Shown here piece by piece: positions 6,764 to 13,134 of a stretch of DNA of 13,134 bases. The notes under the pieces are model-generated. The model saw only the letters and a program-made list of their open reading frames with translations, was not told the DNA's origin and did no database searches. Position 1 is the stretch's first letter. Every line of letters starts with the position of its first letter. The DNA comes from DASVEG01 sp035540495 (GTDB lineage: Bacteria; Actinomycetota; Acidimicrobiia; Acidimicrobiales; CADCTF01). The stretch lies in NCBI GenBank assembly GCA_035540495.1, contig DATLGL010000020.1, positions 1 through 13,134 of the forward strand, given 5' to 3'. Both the position numbers and the translations under genes were made by a program.

Positions 6764-9667
6764 ATGGTGGATCAGCGTGCCGCTCCATCTCGACCGTCGC
6801 TGTCGGCACGCGTCGTGGGCCGGGACACAGAGTTCGAGCAGCTTCGGAGGGCGCTCGACGCGGCCACCGCGGGGGCCGGGTCGATGGTTTTCCTCGTCGG
6901 CGAGGCAGGTATTGGCAAGTCGAGGTTGGCGGGGGAGGTGGCGGCTGACGCTGGTCGCTCGAACCTACCGGTGCTTCGGGGCCGGGCTGTGCCGACGTCG
7001 ACGCCGGTGCCGTACCGACCGCTGGCCGAGGCGCTTAGCTCGGCGGTGCGACGCGGGACGGTGACCGGTGAGGACGTTGGTCCGTACCGTCGCACGTTGG
7101 GGCGCCTCGTGCCGGAGTGGCAGACGGAGTCGCCGCTGCCGGTCGATGAGTCGGTCGTCGCCGTTGCCGAGTCTGTGTTGCAGTTCCTGCGGGTGGCCGG
7201 CGGGAGCCGGGGCTGCGTCGTGGTGCTCGAGGACCTCCATTGGAGCGATCCGGACACGCTTCGAGTGGCGGAGTACCTCGCGGACAACCTCGTGAGCGAA
7301 CGGGCCCTGTGCCTCGTCACCCTACGGGACGAGCAGCCGTCGCAGGCGCTTCGCCTCGCGCACGATCTCAGCGCGCGGCGTGCCTCGCCGCTCATCCGGT
7401 TGTCACGGCTCGCCCCGGATGACGTCGCCGAGATGGTCCAGTCCTGCCTGAGCGCACCCGCAGTCGAGGGTGACGTCCTCGCCCTCGCCGGGCGTGCCGG
7501 CGGCGTCCCGTTCCTCATCGAAGAGGTGCTGGCGGCAGGCGCGGGATGCGGTGCACTGGTCAAAGAGGGCGATACATGGACGGTGGTGGCCACCGCAGGT
7601 GCAATCGTCCCCGACAGCTTCGCTGACGACATGCGTCGCCGGCTTTCAGCGGTGGGCCCCGACTCGAGGGCGATCCTCGTTGCCGCCGCCGTCCTCGGGA
7701 GGCGGTTCGATTGGAGACTGCTGCCGGCGATCACGGATCGAACCGAGGCGCAGGTCCTGGCGGCACTCCGACAAGCAGTCGATGCGCAGATCCTGACCAT
7801 TGATGCTGCGGAGCCGACCTTCCGGTTTCGCCACGCGCTTTCGCGCGATGCGGTGCTCGATGACCTGCTTCCACCCGAGTTGGCGACGCTGTCCAGCCGC
7901 GCCCTCGCTGCGGTGGAGGCGGCGCATCCCGAGCTCGAGGACGACTGGCGTGAGTTGGCGGCCGAGCTCGCGGAGGCCGCGGGCGACCGGCAGCGCTCAG
8001 CACGCCTGCGGCTCGATTCAGCGCGCCGTGCGGTCGCGTCGGGCGCGCTGGCGAGCGCGGAGGCGGCGCTGGAGCGGGCTCGCGCTCAGGCCGACCAGCG
8101 GACAGCCACGGAGGTGGACGACTGCCTCGTGGAGGTGTTGTCGCTCGCGGGAAAGTGGGACCGCGCACACGAGATTGCCGAGACGCTGCTCGCACGTGCG
8201 GCGGACGACGAGAGTGGCGACAAGCAGCGGGCGGCACTCCACCTACGCCTCGCGCGCTCCGCCGTGTCCGCCACCCGGTGGGCCGAGGCGCAGCAGCTCG
8301 TGGAGCGGGCGCGCCGCGACCTTCGAGACCTCGACGACGAGGCGCTCGCCGCAGCGCTCGACGCCGTGGAGGCGCAGTCGTCGATCACTCGCGACCCGGC
8401 CCGGGCACTCGCACTCGCCGAGGCGGCACTGGACGCCGCGACCCGTCTCGGGCTTCCCGACACAGCGTGTGAGGCACTTGAGATCCTCGGCCGCACCGCC
8501 CGTCAGCACGATCTCGGCGCCGCAGAGGTGCACTTCTCCCGGGCGCTCGCCACCGCCGAGGCCAGCGGGCTGGAGCTCTGGCGCACGCGCGCGCTGCACG
8601 AGCTCGGCACGCTCGACATGCTGCGGGGGCGCACGGTCGGCAGACTCGAGGAGGCCCGTCAGCTGGCCGTCGCGCAGGGGGCGCTGGCGACGGCCGCGGT
8701 GGTCGACGTGCAGATCGCGGCGGCGATCGTCTTCTGGGACGACCCGGCGCCGGCCGCGGTCGCGACACAGCGGTGTGTCGAGCTGGGCCGCCGGTACGGC
8801 TTCGACGAGACGACGGCTGCAGCCCTGGGGCTCGAGGCCTACGTGCATGCCCGCGCTCGACGGTCCGACGCACTACAGCGCTGCGCCGATGAGGCTCGTG
8901 CCTTGGCGCCAGGCGCCGCGACGGAGGTGAAGATCGCGTCGGCGTCCGCTGCGCTCGCCCTCGTGGAGGAGGACCGGGAAGCGGCCCGACGAGATCTCGA
9001 GGATGCCGCTCGCCACGCCGGATCCGCCCCCGGGGATCACGCCTACTCCCCCGCCGGCGGGATCCTCGCGCTCGTGCAGGCGCTCGACGGCACCTACCAC
9101 CGATCGGAAGCCGACGTCCCGCAGGCGAGCATCCACTTTCTCGCCGCCGCCTTCCACCGCTACGCGTCCGCCGTAGTCGCCGGACGTGCTGGGGATGGCG
9201 GTGCTGCGGCCCTCGTGGCCGATGGCGACCGGATCCTCGGCCACCACGAGTGGCTACGCCAGCTCGGGCGACGGCTGGTCTCCGAAGCGGCGGTGGAGGA
9301 CGGCTGGGGTGACCCGGTGGCGTGGCTGCGGCAGGCTTTGGCCTTCTTCGACAGCCGTGGGGAGGAACCGAACGCCACGGCCTGCCGGTCGCTGCTCCGC
9401 CGCGCCGGCGCCGCCGTGCCGCGGCGGCGCGGCGAGGAGGCAGTGCCGTTGGACCTTCGGGCGATGGGCGTCACGTCCCGCGAACTCGAGGTGCTCCGCC
9501 TGCTCGCCGACGGCGCGTCCAACAAGGAGATCGCCTCCCGCCTGTATCTGTCGCCGAGGACCGTCGAGCGCCACGTGGCGAACCTGTCGGTGAAGACAGG
9601 CGCCGCTCGGCGTTCCGAGTTGATCGCCCTCGCCGCGAAGCGGCTGCGCGCCGCCGACGGCGCCTGA
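6764..9667 (+). CDS. Large ATP-binding LuxR-family transcriptional regulator (LAL type)
   Basis: A 967-residue regulator. The N-terminal ATPase module opens with SARVVGRDTEFEQLRRAL, then Walker A GEAGIGKS (46-53) and Walker B VVVLEDLHWSD (152-162). A long alanine-rich helical middle (about 370-850), probably degenerate TPR repeats, follows. The C-terminal LuxR helix-turn-helix runs VTSRELEVLRLLADGASNKE to SPRTVERHVANLSVKTGA, about residues 900-960. This order is that of LAL/MalT-like regulators, which bind a ligand and ATP and activate transcription. I chose ATG 6764 rather than ATG 6671 because GGTGAG lies six bases upstream and the family start normally falls close before the VGR motif. It is followed by the secreted protein/MBL/SDR operon on the same strand after a 120-bp gap, which makes that operon a plausible target; this is inference. 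The gene looks intact. Confidence 0.93.
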   Translation: MVDQRAAPSRPSLSARVVGRDTEFEQLRRALDAATAGAGSMVFLVGEAGIGKSRLAGEVAADAGRSNLPVLRGRAVPTSTPVPYRPLAEALSSAVRRGTVTGEDVGPYRRTLGRLVPEWQTESPLPVDESVVAVAESVLQFLRVAGGSRGCVVVLEDLHWSDPDTLRVAEYLADNLVSERALCLVTLRDEQPSQALRLAHDLSARRASPLIRLSRLAPDDVAEMVQSCLSAPAVEGDVLALAGRAGGVPFLIEEVLAAGAGCGALVKEGDTWTVVATAGAIVPDSFADDMRRRLSAVGPDSRAILVAAAVLGRRFDWRLLPAITDRTEAQVLAALRQAVDAQILTIDAAEPTFRFRHALSRDAVLDDLLPPELATLSSRALAAVEAAHPELEDDWRELAAELAEAAGDRQRSARLRLDSARRAVASGALASAEAALERARAQADQRTATEVDDCLVEVLSLAGKWDRAHEIAETLLARAADDESGDKQRAALHLRLARSAVSATRWAEAQQLVERARRDLRDLDDEALAAALDAVEAQSSITRDPARALALAEAALDAATRLGLPDTACEALEILGRTARQHDLGAAEVHFSRALATAEASGLELWRTRALHELGTLDMLRGRTVGRLEEARQLAVAQGALATAAVVDVQIAAAIVFWDDPAPAAVATQRCVELGRRYGFDETTAAALGLEAYVHARARRSDALQRCADEARALAPGAATEVKIASASAALALVEEDREAARRDLEDAARHAGSAPGDHAYSPAGGILALVQALDGTYHRSEADVPQASIHFLAAAFHRYASAVVAGRAGDGGAAALVADGDRILGHHEWLRQLGRRLVSEAAVEDGWGDPVAWLRQALAFFDSRGEEPNATACRSLLRRAGAAVPRRRGEEAVPLDLRAMGVTSRELEVLRLLADGASNKEIASRLYLSPRTVERHVANLSVKTGAARRSELIALAAKRLRAADGA

Positions 9668-9787
9668 CGCCTTATTTGGGGGCATCGCGACCCCAGGTTG
9701 GCGCGTCCGCCGCATGTGTCCGAATCGCGTCCTGCGTGATCCTCCGAGCACGCCCATTCACCGGGCGTCCGATCCCGAAGGAGTGAC

Positions 9788-10318
9788 ATGCGAAAGGTCC
9801 TGTTGTTCGCCGCCGTCTGCGCGGCCGCGACCGGTGTGGCATCCGGGGTGGCGGCGAGTCACCCATCCCGGTCGGACCGCGTGGAACGCCAGCTGGCGGA
9901 GGTCCGCCGAGCGACCGCGAAGTTCCACGACGTGCGGGTCGCCGAACAAGCTGGCTACCTCGATCCGGGACCGGGCCACTGCTTGGAGGTGCCCGGTCTC
10001 GGTGGCATGGGCATCCACTTCGTCAACCCGTCGCTGATCTTCGACGGCGGGGTGCTCGACCCGACCCGACCCGAGGTCCTGCTGTACGTGCCCACCGCTG
10101 AAGGCGGCCTTCGGCTCGTCGGCGTCGAGTACCTGGTCCGCGTCCCCGACCGGAGCGGTTCCGCGGCACCGGACCTCTTCGGCAAGCCCTTCGACGGCCC
10201 GATGCCCGAGCACGAGCCGAACACCACCGGCGACCACTACGACCAGCACGCCTGGGTGTGGTCGCATAACCCCGACGGCCCCCTCGCCACGTGGAACAAG
10301 GAGATCTCATGCCCGTAG
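9788..10318 (+). CDS. Secreted protein of unknown function, His-rich, two cysteines
   Basis: A 176-residue product with a clear signal peptide (MRKVLLFAAVCAAATGVASG, probable cleavage near residue 23, after VAA). The start is fixed by AAGGAG four bases before the ATG. The mature part has a helical segment (VERQLAEVRRATAKFHDVRV), then HCLEVPGLGGMGIHFVNPSL and a beta-rich region with VGVEYLV, FGKPFDGPM and HYDQHAWVWSHNPDGPLATW. It resembles hypothetical exported proteins seen in many actinobacteria, whose function I do not know. Conserved-looking His residues (64, 77, 142, 150, 154, 160) could form a metal site, and Cys65/Cys175 could form a disulfide. The stop overlaps the next gene by 10 bases, so the pair is translationally coupled. 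Confidence 0.88.
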   Translation: MRKVLLFAAVCAAATGVASGVAASHPSRSDRVERQLAEVRRATAKFHDVRVAEQAGYLDPGPGHCLEVPGLGGMGIHFVNPSLIFDGGVLDPTRPEVLLYVPTAEGGLRLVGVEYLVRVPDRSGSAAPDLFGKPFDGPMPEHEPNTTGDHYDQHAWVWSHNPDGPLATWNKEISCP

Positions 10319-11178
10319 AGACGTCGACAACAGCAGGTCGGGACGCGTCGATGAGCTTCGCTCCCGAGGCCCCGACCACGCGTGTGCCGCCGTCGCGAGT
10401 GTCCGACGACACCTGGGTCATCCATCAGGTGCAAGACGCGCTCGGCGCGCCGCTGTCGGTGTACCTGAACTCGATGGTGATCGCGGGTTCGGAGCCGGCG
10501 ATCATCGACACCGGGTCGATCAACAACCGCGCCGCCTGGCTGGAGGACGTGTTCGGCATCGTCGACCCGGCTGATGTGCGGTGGGTGTTCCTGTCCCACG
10601 ACGACAGCGACCACACCGCGAACCTCGGGCCCGTCATGGAGTCGTGTCCCAACGCCACACTCGTGTGCAGTTGGGCGCTCGTGGAGCGGTTCAGCAACGC
10701 GTTCGGCTTCCCGCTGCAGCGCTCCCGGTGGCTCAACGACGGCGAGTCCATCGACATCGGCGACCGCCGCATCGCCGCCGTTCGCCCGCCGCTCTACGAC
10801 TCACCAGCGACGCGCGGGTTCCTCGACGAGCGCACCGGTGTCTACTGGGGCGTCGACGCGTTCGCCTGCCCGTCCCCAGGCGCGCCGGCGCCCAGCGTCG
10901 CCGACCTCGACCCGGGGTTCTGGGCCGAGGGCATGGCCATGTTCGGCCACCACGGCCTCTCCCCGTGGCTACGTCTCGTCGACCGCGACCGGTACGCCGT
11001 CGAGGTCGACCGCGTCCAGGCACTCGGCATGACGACGATCGCCACCGCGCACAGCCCACTCATCACCGGCGATCACATCGCCGACGCCTTCGACCTCCTC
11101 CGCGGCCTACCTGACGTGCCGCCGCCGCCGGTGCCGGACCAAAGCGTGCTCGACGCGATCTTGGCCGCGGTCGGATGA
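10309..11178 (+). CDS. MBL-fold protein resembling the flavodiiron oxidoreductase domain, with altered metal ligands
   Basis: A 289-residue protein; ATG 10309 is preceded by AAGGAG with a 5-base spacer and lies inside the end of the preceding gene. The fold is the metallo-beta-lactamase type seen in flavodiiron proteins: IIDTGS (65-70), FLSHDDSDHTAN, YWGVDAF (D183) and ATAHSP (H248). Flavodiiron enzymes use HxExDH plus a later His, Asp and His for the di-iron site. Here the first motif is H97-x-D99-x-D101-H102 (Glu to Asp), and the His about 62 residues later is replaced by PPLYDSP (Y163). No flavodoxin domain follows. The protein may bind metal differently or serve another redox or hydrolase role. 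It overlaps the downstream SDR gene by ATGA. Confidence 0.87.
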   Translation: MPVETSTTAGRDASMSFAPEAPTTRVPPSRVSDDTWVIHQVQDALGAPLSVYLNSMVIAGSEPAIIDTGSINNRAAWLEDVFGIVDPADVRWVFLSHDDSDHTANLGPVMESCPNATLVCSWALVERFSNAFGFPLQRSRWLNDGESIDIGDRRIAAVRPPLYDSPATRGFLDERTGVYWGVDAFACPSPGAPAPSVADLDPGFWAEGMAMFGHHGLSPWLRLVDRDRYAVEVDRVQALGMTTIATAHSPLITGDHIADAFDLLRGLPDVPPPPVPDQSVLDAILAAVG

Positions 11179-12029
11179 CGGCGATGCCGTGGATCGAGGG
11201 CAAACGCGTCGTCGTCACCGGCGCCACCTCCGGGATCGGCAAGGCAGCAGCGACCGCCCTCGCCGCGAGTGGCGCCGACGTCATCCTCGCCTGCCGTGAC
11301 CGCGCCCGGGCGGACGCAGTAGCCCACGACATCGCCACCAGCACGACCGCACCAGCCCCTCGGGTGCTCACCGTCGACACCTCCGACGCGCGATCGATCC
11401 GTGCATTCGCCGACCAGTACGCCAAGCGCTACGACGCGCTCGACGTGCTCGTGAACAATGCGGGTGTCCTCCTGCCGGAGCGGACGGCGAACGCGGCCGG
11501 GGTCGAGCTCACCTTCGCCACGAACGTGCTCGGCTACTACCTCCTCGCAATGGAGCTGTGCCACGCCCTCCCGGTACCGCCGTCGCGCATCGTCAACGTC
11601 GCCTCCACCTTCGCCTTCGCGCTCGACTTCGACGACCTGCAGTTCCAGCGTCGGCCGTACGACGGTATGGCCGCGTACGCACAGTCGAAGGCCTGCGACC
11701 GGCTGCTCACCTGGGCACTCGCTCGTCGACTGGAGACGCAGGGCGTGGCCGTCAACGCCACCGCCCCCGGACTGATCCTCGAGACGTCGCTGTATCGAGC
11801 GCTCACACCCGATGCACGGCGCGAGCTCGAGCAGTACGGGCCGCGGACGCTGGCGGACGGAGCCGACACGGTGGTGTGGCTCGCGAGCAGCGACGACACC
11901 ACCGGCGTGACCGGCACGTTCTTCGAGCGGCGCGCGGAAATACCGTGTGAGTTCCGGAACGAGGTTGACGAAGAGCGGCTGTGGCGGGAATGCGAGCGCC
12001 TCACCTCCGCATCCGCCCCCACCGCGTGA
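11175..12029 (+). CDS. Short-chain dehydrogenase/reductase (SDR), retinol-dehydrogenase-like
   Basis: A 284-residue classical SDR that would oxidise or reduce an alcohol/carbonyl substrate with NAD(P). The cofactor glycine motif is TGATSGIG (15-22), the adenine-binding Asp is in LTVDTSD (D68), and NNAG is at 94-97. N117, S144 (NVAST) and Y168/K172 (YAQSK) complete the catalytic tetrad. The CRDRARA segment after beta-2 has basic residues, suggesting NADP preference. The overall pattern (HSDE-type NVLGYYLL, then FDDLQFQRRPYDGMAAYAQS) is like RDH/WWOX-type SDRs. Its ATG overlaps the stop of the MBL gene (ATGA), so it is the third gene of the operon. The substrate is unknown. The end of the gene converges on the thioredoxin-like gene, leaving 94 bp with nothing recognisable. 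Confidence 0.92.
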   Translation: MTAMPWIEGKRVVVTGATSGIGKAAATALAASGADVILACRDRARADAVAHDIATSTTAPAPRVLTVDTSDARSIRAFADQYAKRYDALDVLVNNAGVLLPERTANAAGVELTFATNVLGYYLLAMELCHALPVPPSRIVNVASTFAFALDFDDLQFQRRPYDGMAAYAQSKACDRLLTWALARRLETQGVAVNATAPGLILETSLYRALTPDARRELEQYGPRTLADGADTVVWLASSDDTTGVTGTFFERRAEIPCEFRNEVDEERLWRECERLTSASAPTA

Positions 12030-12123
12030 CCACCGGACACGCACCCAGAATCCCGAACACCAACGCACGCGCCCGCGATGCCGGCGTGGACGAGAGAACA
12101 GGCGGCAGCGGTCGCAGCCTCGT

Positions 12124-12420
12124 TCATGGCGACAAGACGGCGACGAGGTCGTCGACGCTGGGAGAGCCACGCGGCCGCCCCTCACTCCGGTACAGCCGAC
12201 AGCTGATCGACACCTCACCGCCGCCGGCGAACGGATCCACACCATCCACCTTGATCGTCGGGGAGCCTCGCAGCCCCAACCGCTCCGCCTCTTCAAGGCT
12301 TCCGACCTCGAACTCCTCCACCACGGCGTGCACCCTCGCGGCCCGCAGCGCCTCGTGCACCCGTGAACGCGCGACCGGGAGGTTCGGGCAGTCGGCGGCG
12401 TAGAGGATCTCGATCCGCAC
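12124..12420 (-). CDS. Small thioredoxin-fold protein of the metal-resistance-associated kind
   Basis: A 98-residue protein beginning VRIEILYAADCPNLPVARSR. A lone cysteine sits at the thioredoxin active-site position (ADCPN, no CxxC). The cis-Pro motif is GSPTIKVDG, and a second cysteine is in SISCRLY. Proteins of this shape are often annotated as thioredoxin-like or alkylmercury-lyase-related and occur next to MerR regulators. GTG 12420 is chosen over ATG 12447 because the latter lies inside the MerR operator, whereas a transcript from the MerR-type promoter would start at about 12421, giving a leaderless mRNA. A role in thiol or metal handling is inferred from the neighbourhood. It is divergent from the MerR gene. 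Confidence 0.8.
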   Translation of the reverse strand: MRIEILYAADCPNLPVARSRVHEALRAARVHAVVEEFEVGSLEEAERLGLRGSPTIKVDGVDPFAGGGEVSISCRLYRSEGRPRGSPSVDDLVAVLSP

Positions 12421-12427
12421 CCGTCTA

Positions 12428-12458
12428 CGGTAAGCCTTCCAGTGCACGGGAAGGTCAA
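12428..12458 (-). promoter_or_regulatory. MerR-type promoter with 19-bp spacer and operator palindrome
   Basis: On the minus strand the -35 box is TTGACC (12458-12453) and the -10 box TTACCG (12433-12428), separated by 19 bp, the over-long spacing that MerR-family activators correct by untwisting DNA. The spacer region holds the near-perfect palindrome CCTTCCAGTGCACGGGAAGG (plus strand, 12435-12454; one mismatched pair), close in form to MerR/ZntR/CueR operators. It reads toward the thioredoxin-like gene, with an expected start about 12421. The same DNA contains the merR ribosome binding site, so MerR probably also represses itself. Confidence 0.85.
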
Positions 12459-12461
12459 GCC

Positions 12462-12863
12462 ATGTTGATCAGCGATGTGGCCCGGCGCTCCGGCGTCCCG
12501 GCGAAGACGCTCCGCTACTACGAGGACATCGGCCTCGTCGACGCACCCCCTCGATCATCGTCCGGCTACCGCGTCTACGACGAGGGCGTGCTCGAGCGCC
12601 TCAGGTTCATCCGATCAGCACAGGCGCTGGGACTCACCCTCGGCGAGATCCGCAGCGTCATCGCACTCCGAGAAGGCGGCGAGACGCCCTGCGGCCGCGT
12701 CCTCGAGCTGCTCCGCGATCGCGCAGCCGACATCGACCGCACGATCCGCGAGCTGCGCGCCCTCCAAGCCGACCTGAACCAGCTCGTGACGCGCGCCGAG
12801 CACCTGAGCCCATCGGACTGCGACCCGCGCGGCGTCTGCCACCTCATCGGCGCGACCAAGTGA
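12462..12863 (+). CDS. MerR-family metal-responsive transcriptional regulator
   Basis: A 133-residue MerR protein. The winged helix-turn-helix is ISDVARRSGVPAKTLRYYED, then GYRVYDEGVLERLRFIRSAQ, and a dimerising coiled coil spans about 80-115. Three cysteines are placed as in metal sensors: C77 (ETPCGRV, the position of ZntR C79 / MerR C82, where copper sensors carry Ser) and C120/C126 (SDCDPRGVCHLI). Cys at 77 argues for a divalent metal such as Zn, Cd, Pb, Co or Hg rather than Cu(I). ATG 12462 is preferred over ATG 12363 because it begins the conserved domain and has GGGAAGG upstream. It is divergent from the thioredoxin-like gene across a shared operator. Confidence 0.93.
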   Translation: MLISDVARRSGVPAKTLRYYEDIGLVDAPPRSSSGYRVYDEGVLERLRFIRSAQALGLTLGEIRSVIALREGGETPCGRVLELLRDRAADIDRTIRELRALQADLNQLVTRAEHLSPSDCDPRGVCHLIGATK

Positions 12864-13027
12864 CGCTGGAGGCGCTCTTGGCAATGGAGCGCTTCGACCT
12901 TCGCACTGGTCGGTTCGGCGACGCGCCTCATCGGGTTAGGCACCCGACGGTCACGCGACAGGCGGTGCCCGCGCGGCACAGAAGCCCCACGCGAGGCACG
13001 AGTTCACGGCTGCTTGGGCGGATTCCT

Positions 13028-13066
13028 TGTCAGCGGATCTCTCGGTGCGCTGACACGCCGCTGACA
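13028..13066. repeat. Three copies of CGCTGACA, one inverted
   Basis: TGTCAGCGG at 13028-13036 is the exact inverse of CCGCTGACA at 13058-13066. A third CGCTGACA lies at 13048-13055, eleven bases from the last copy. One-turn spacing plus an inverted copy suggests a protein binding cluster near a tRNA end, such as recombinase arm sites or an operator. A stem with a 21-nt loop is the alternative reading. The rest of 12864-13027 shows nothing recognisable. Confidence 0.5.
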
Positions 13067-13068
13067 GG

Positions 13069-13101
13069 AGAGGCCCTCCCCGACGAGCGGAAAGGGCCTC
13101 T
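13069..13101 (-). terminator. Strong hairpin downstream of the putative tRNA
   Basis: AGAGGCCCT at 13069-13077 pairs perfectly with AGGGCCTCT at 13093-13101 over a 15-nt loop. On the minus strand it begins about 19 bases after the proposed tRNA 3' end, a usual place for a terminator. No U-tract follows, so termination is only likely, not certain. It also lies downstream of merR on the plus strand. Confidence 0.4.
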
Positions 13102-13119
13102 GACCTGGACTTTCTCTAG

Positions 13120-13134
13120 TGGCGGGGGTGGGAT
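13120..13134 (-). tRNA. Partial tRNA, 3' end only
   Basis: Read on the minus strand the window edge gives AT-CCCAC-CCCCGCC-A: the end of a T loop, the 3' side of a 5-bp T stem, a 7-base acceptor strand and the discriminator base. The implied acceptor 5' strand is GGCGGGG, found for example in actinobacterial elongator tRNA-Met, but only 15 bases are visible, so the amino acid cannot be fixed. CCA appears not to be encoded, since CTAG follows the A. Confidence 0.45.

Noticed and set aside
6772..7800. 342-codon minus-strand frame within the LuxR-family gene
   Set aside because: Low-complexity Ser/Arg/Ala-rich translation; the opposite strand encodes a clear ATPase domain.
12078..12206. Plus-strand 42-codon frame in the convergent intergenic region
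   Set aside because: Arg-rich, overlaps the thioredoxin-like gene in antisense, no ribosome binding site, no recognisable domain.
12421..12447. ATG 12447 as start of the thioredoxin-like gene
   Set aside because: It lies inside the operator and upstream of the expected transcription start, and the added residues do not match the fold's beginning.
11073..12458. Long open frame (461 codons) on the minus strand across the SDR gene
   Set aside because: Antisense shadow produced by high GC. It has no recognisable domain, while the plus strand encodes a full SDR with all motifs.

Overview
This is high-GC DNA with dense genes, GTG starts, 4-base stop/start overlaps and codon use typical of Actinomycetota. 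The gene families (CvpA/trypsin protease of the MarP kind, large LuxR-type ATPase regulator, SpoIIE-type phosphatase, MerR regulator) also fit an actinobacterium. I cannot name a genus. Two genes carry clean single-base frameshifts, so either local decay or residual sequencing error must be kept in mind.

Layout. (1) Positions 1-141 look like the terminus of an IS21-family element running off the left edge. It cuts the 3' end of a MarP-like membrane serine protease gene (125-1244, minus), which also has two internal frameshifts. (2) Positions 1339-3777 (minus) hold a tightly coupled pair: a PP2C/SpoIIE phosphatase fused to a C-terminal KaiB-like domain, then, directly abutting (TGA-ATG), a double-domain KaiC-like ATPase. 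The KaiC homologue keeps the Ser-Thr pair used for clock phosphorylation in the CII domain, but the CI Walker A lysine is glutamine. This is the most interesting system in the window. (3) Positions 3938-6646 are a complete IS21-family insertion sequence with iterated terminal repeats of about 22-bp period, a frameshifted istA, an unusual 66-residue ORF between istA and istB, and an intact istB. Both junctions use GTGA overlaps. (4) Positions 6764-9667 (plus) encode a 967-residue ATP-binding LuxR-family regulator. (5) Positions 9788-12029 (plus) form an overlapping three-gene operon: a secreted His-rich protein of unknown function, a flavodiiron-type MBL-fold protein with altered metal ligands, and a short-chain dehydrogenase. 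(6) At 12124-12864 a MerR-family metal sensor and a thioredoxin-like small protein are transcribed divergently from a textbook 19-bp-spacer MerR promoter. (7) The right edge holds several inverted repeats and what appears to be the 3' end of a tRNA gene on the minus strand.

How the parts may work together. The phosphatase-KaiB / KaiC pair suggests a signalling switch in which the state of a KaiC-like ATPase controls a PP2C phosphatase through a covalently attached KaiB module. That would plausibly feed an anti-sigma/anti-anti-sigma partner switch encoded elsewhere. The IS21 copy sits between this operon and the divergent LuxR gene, in what was probably their shared upstream region. The MerR pair is a self-contained divalent-metal response unit. 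These functional links are inference; the domain and motif calls are read from the translated sequence.
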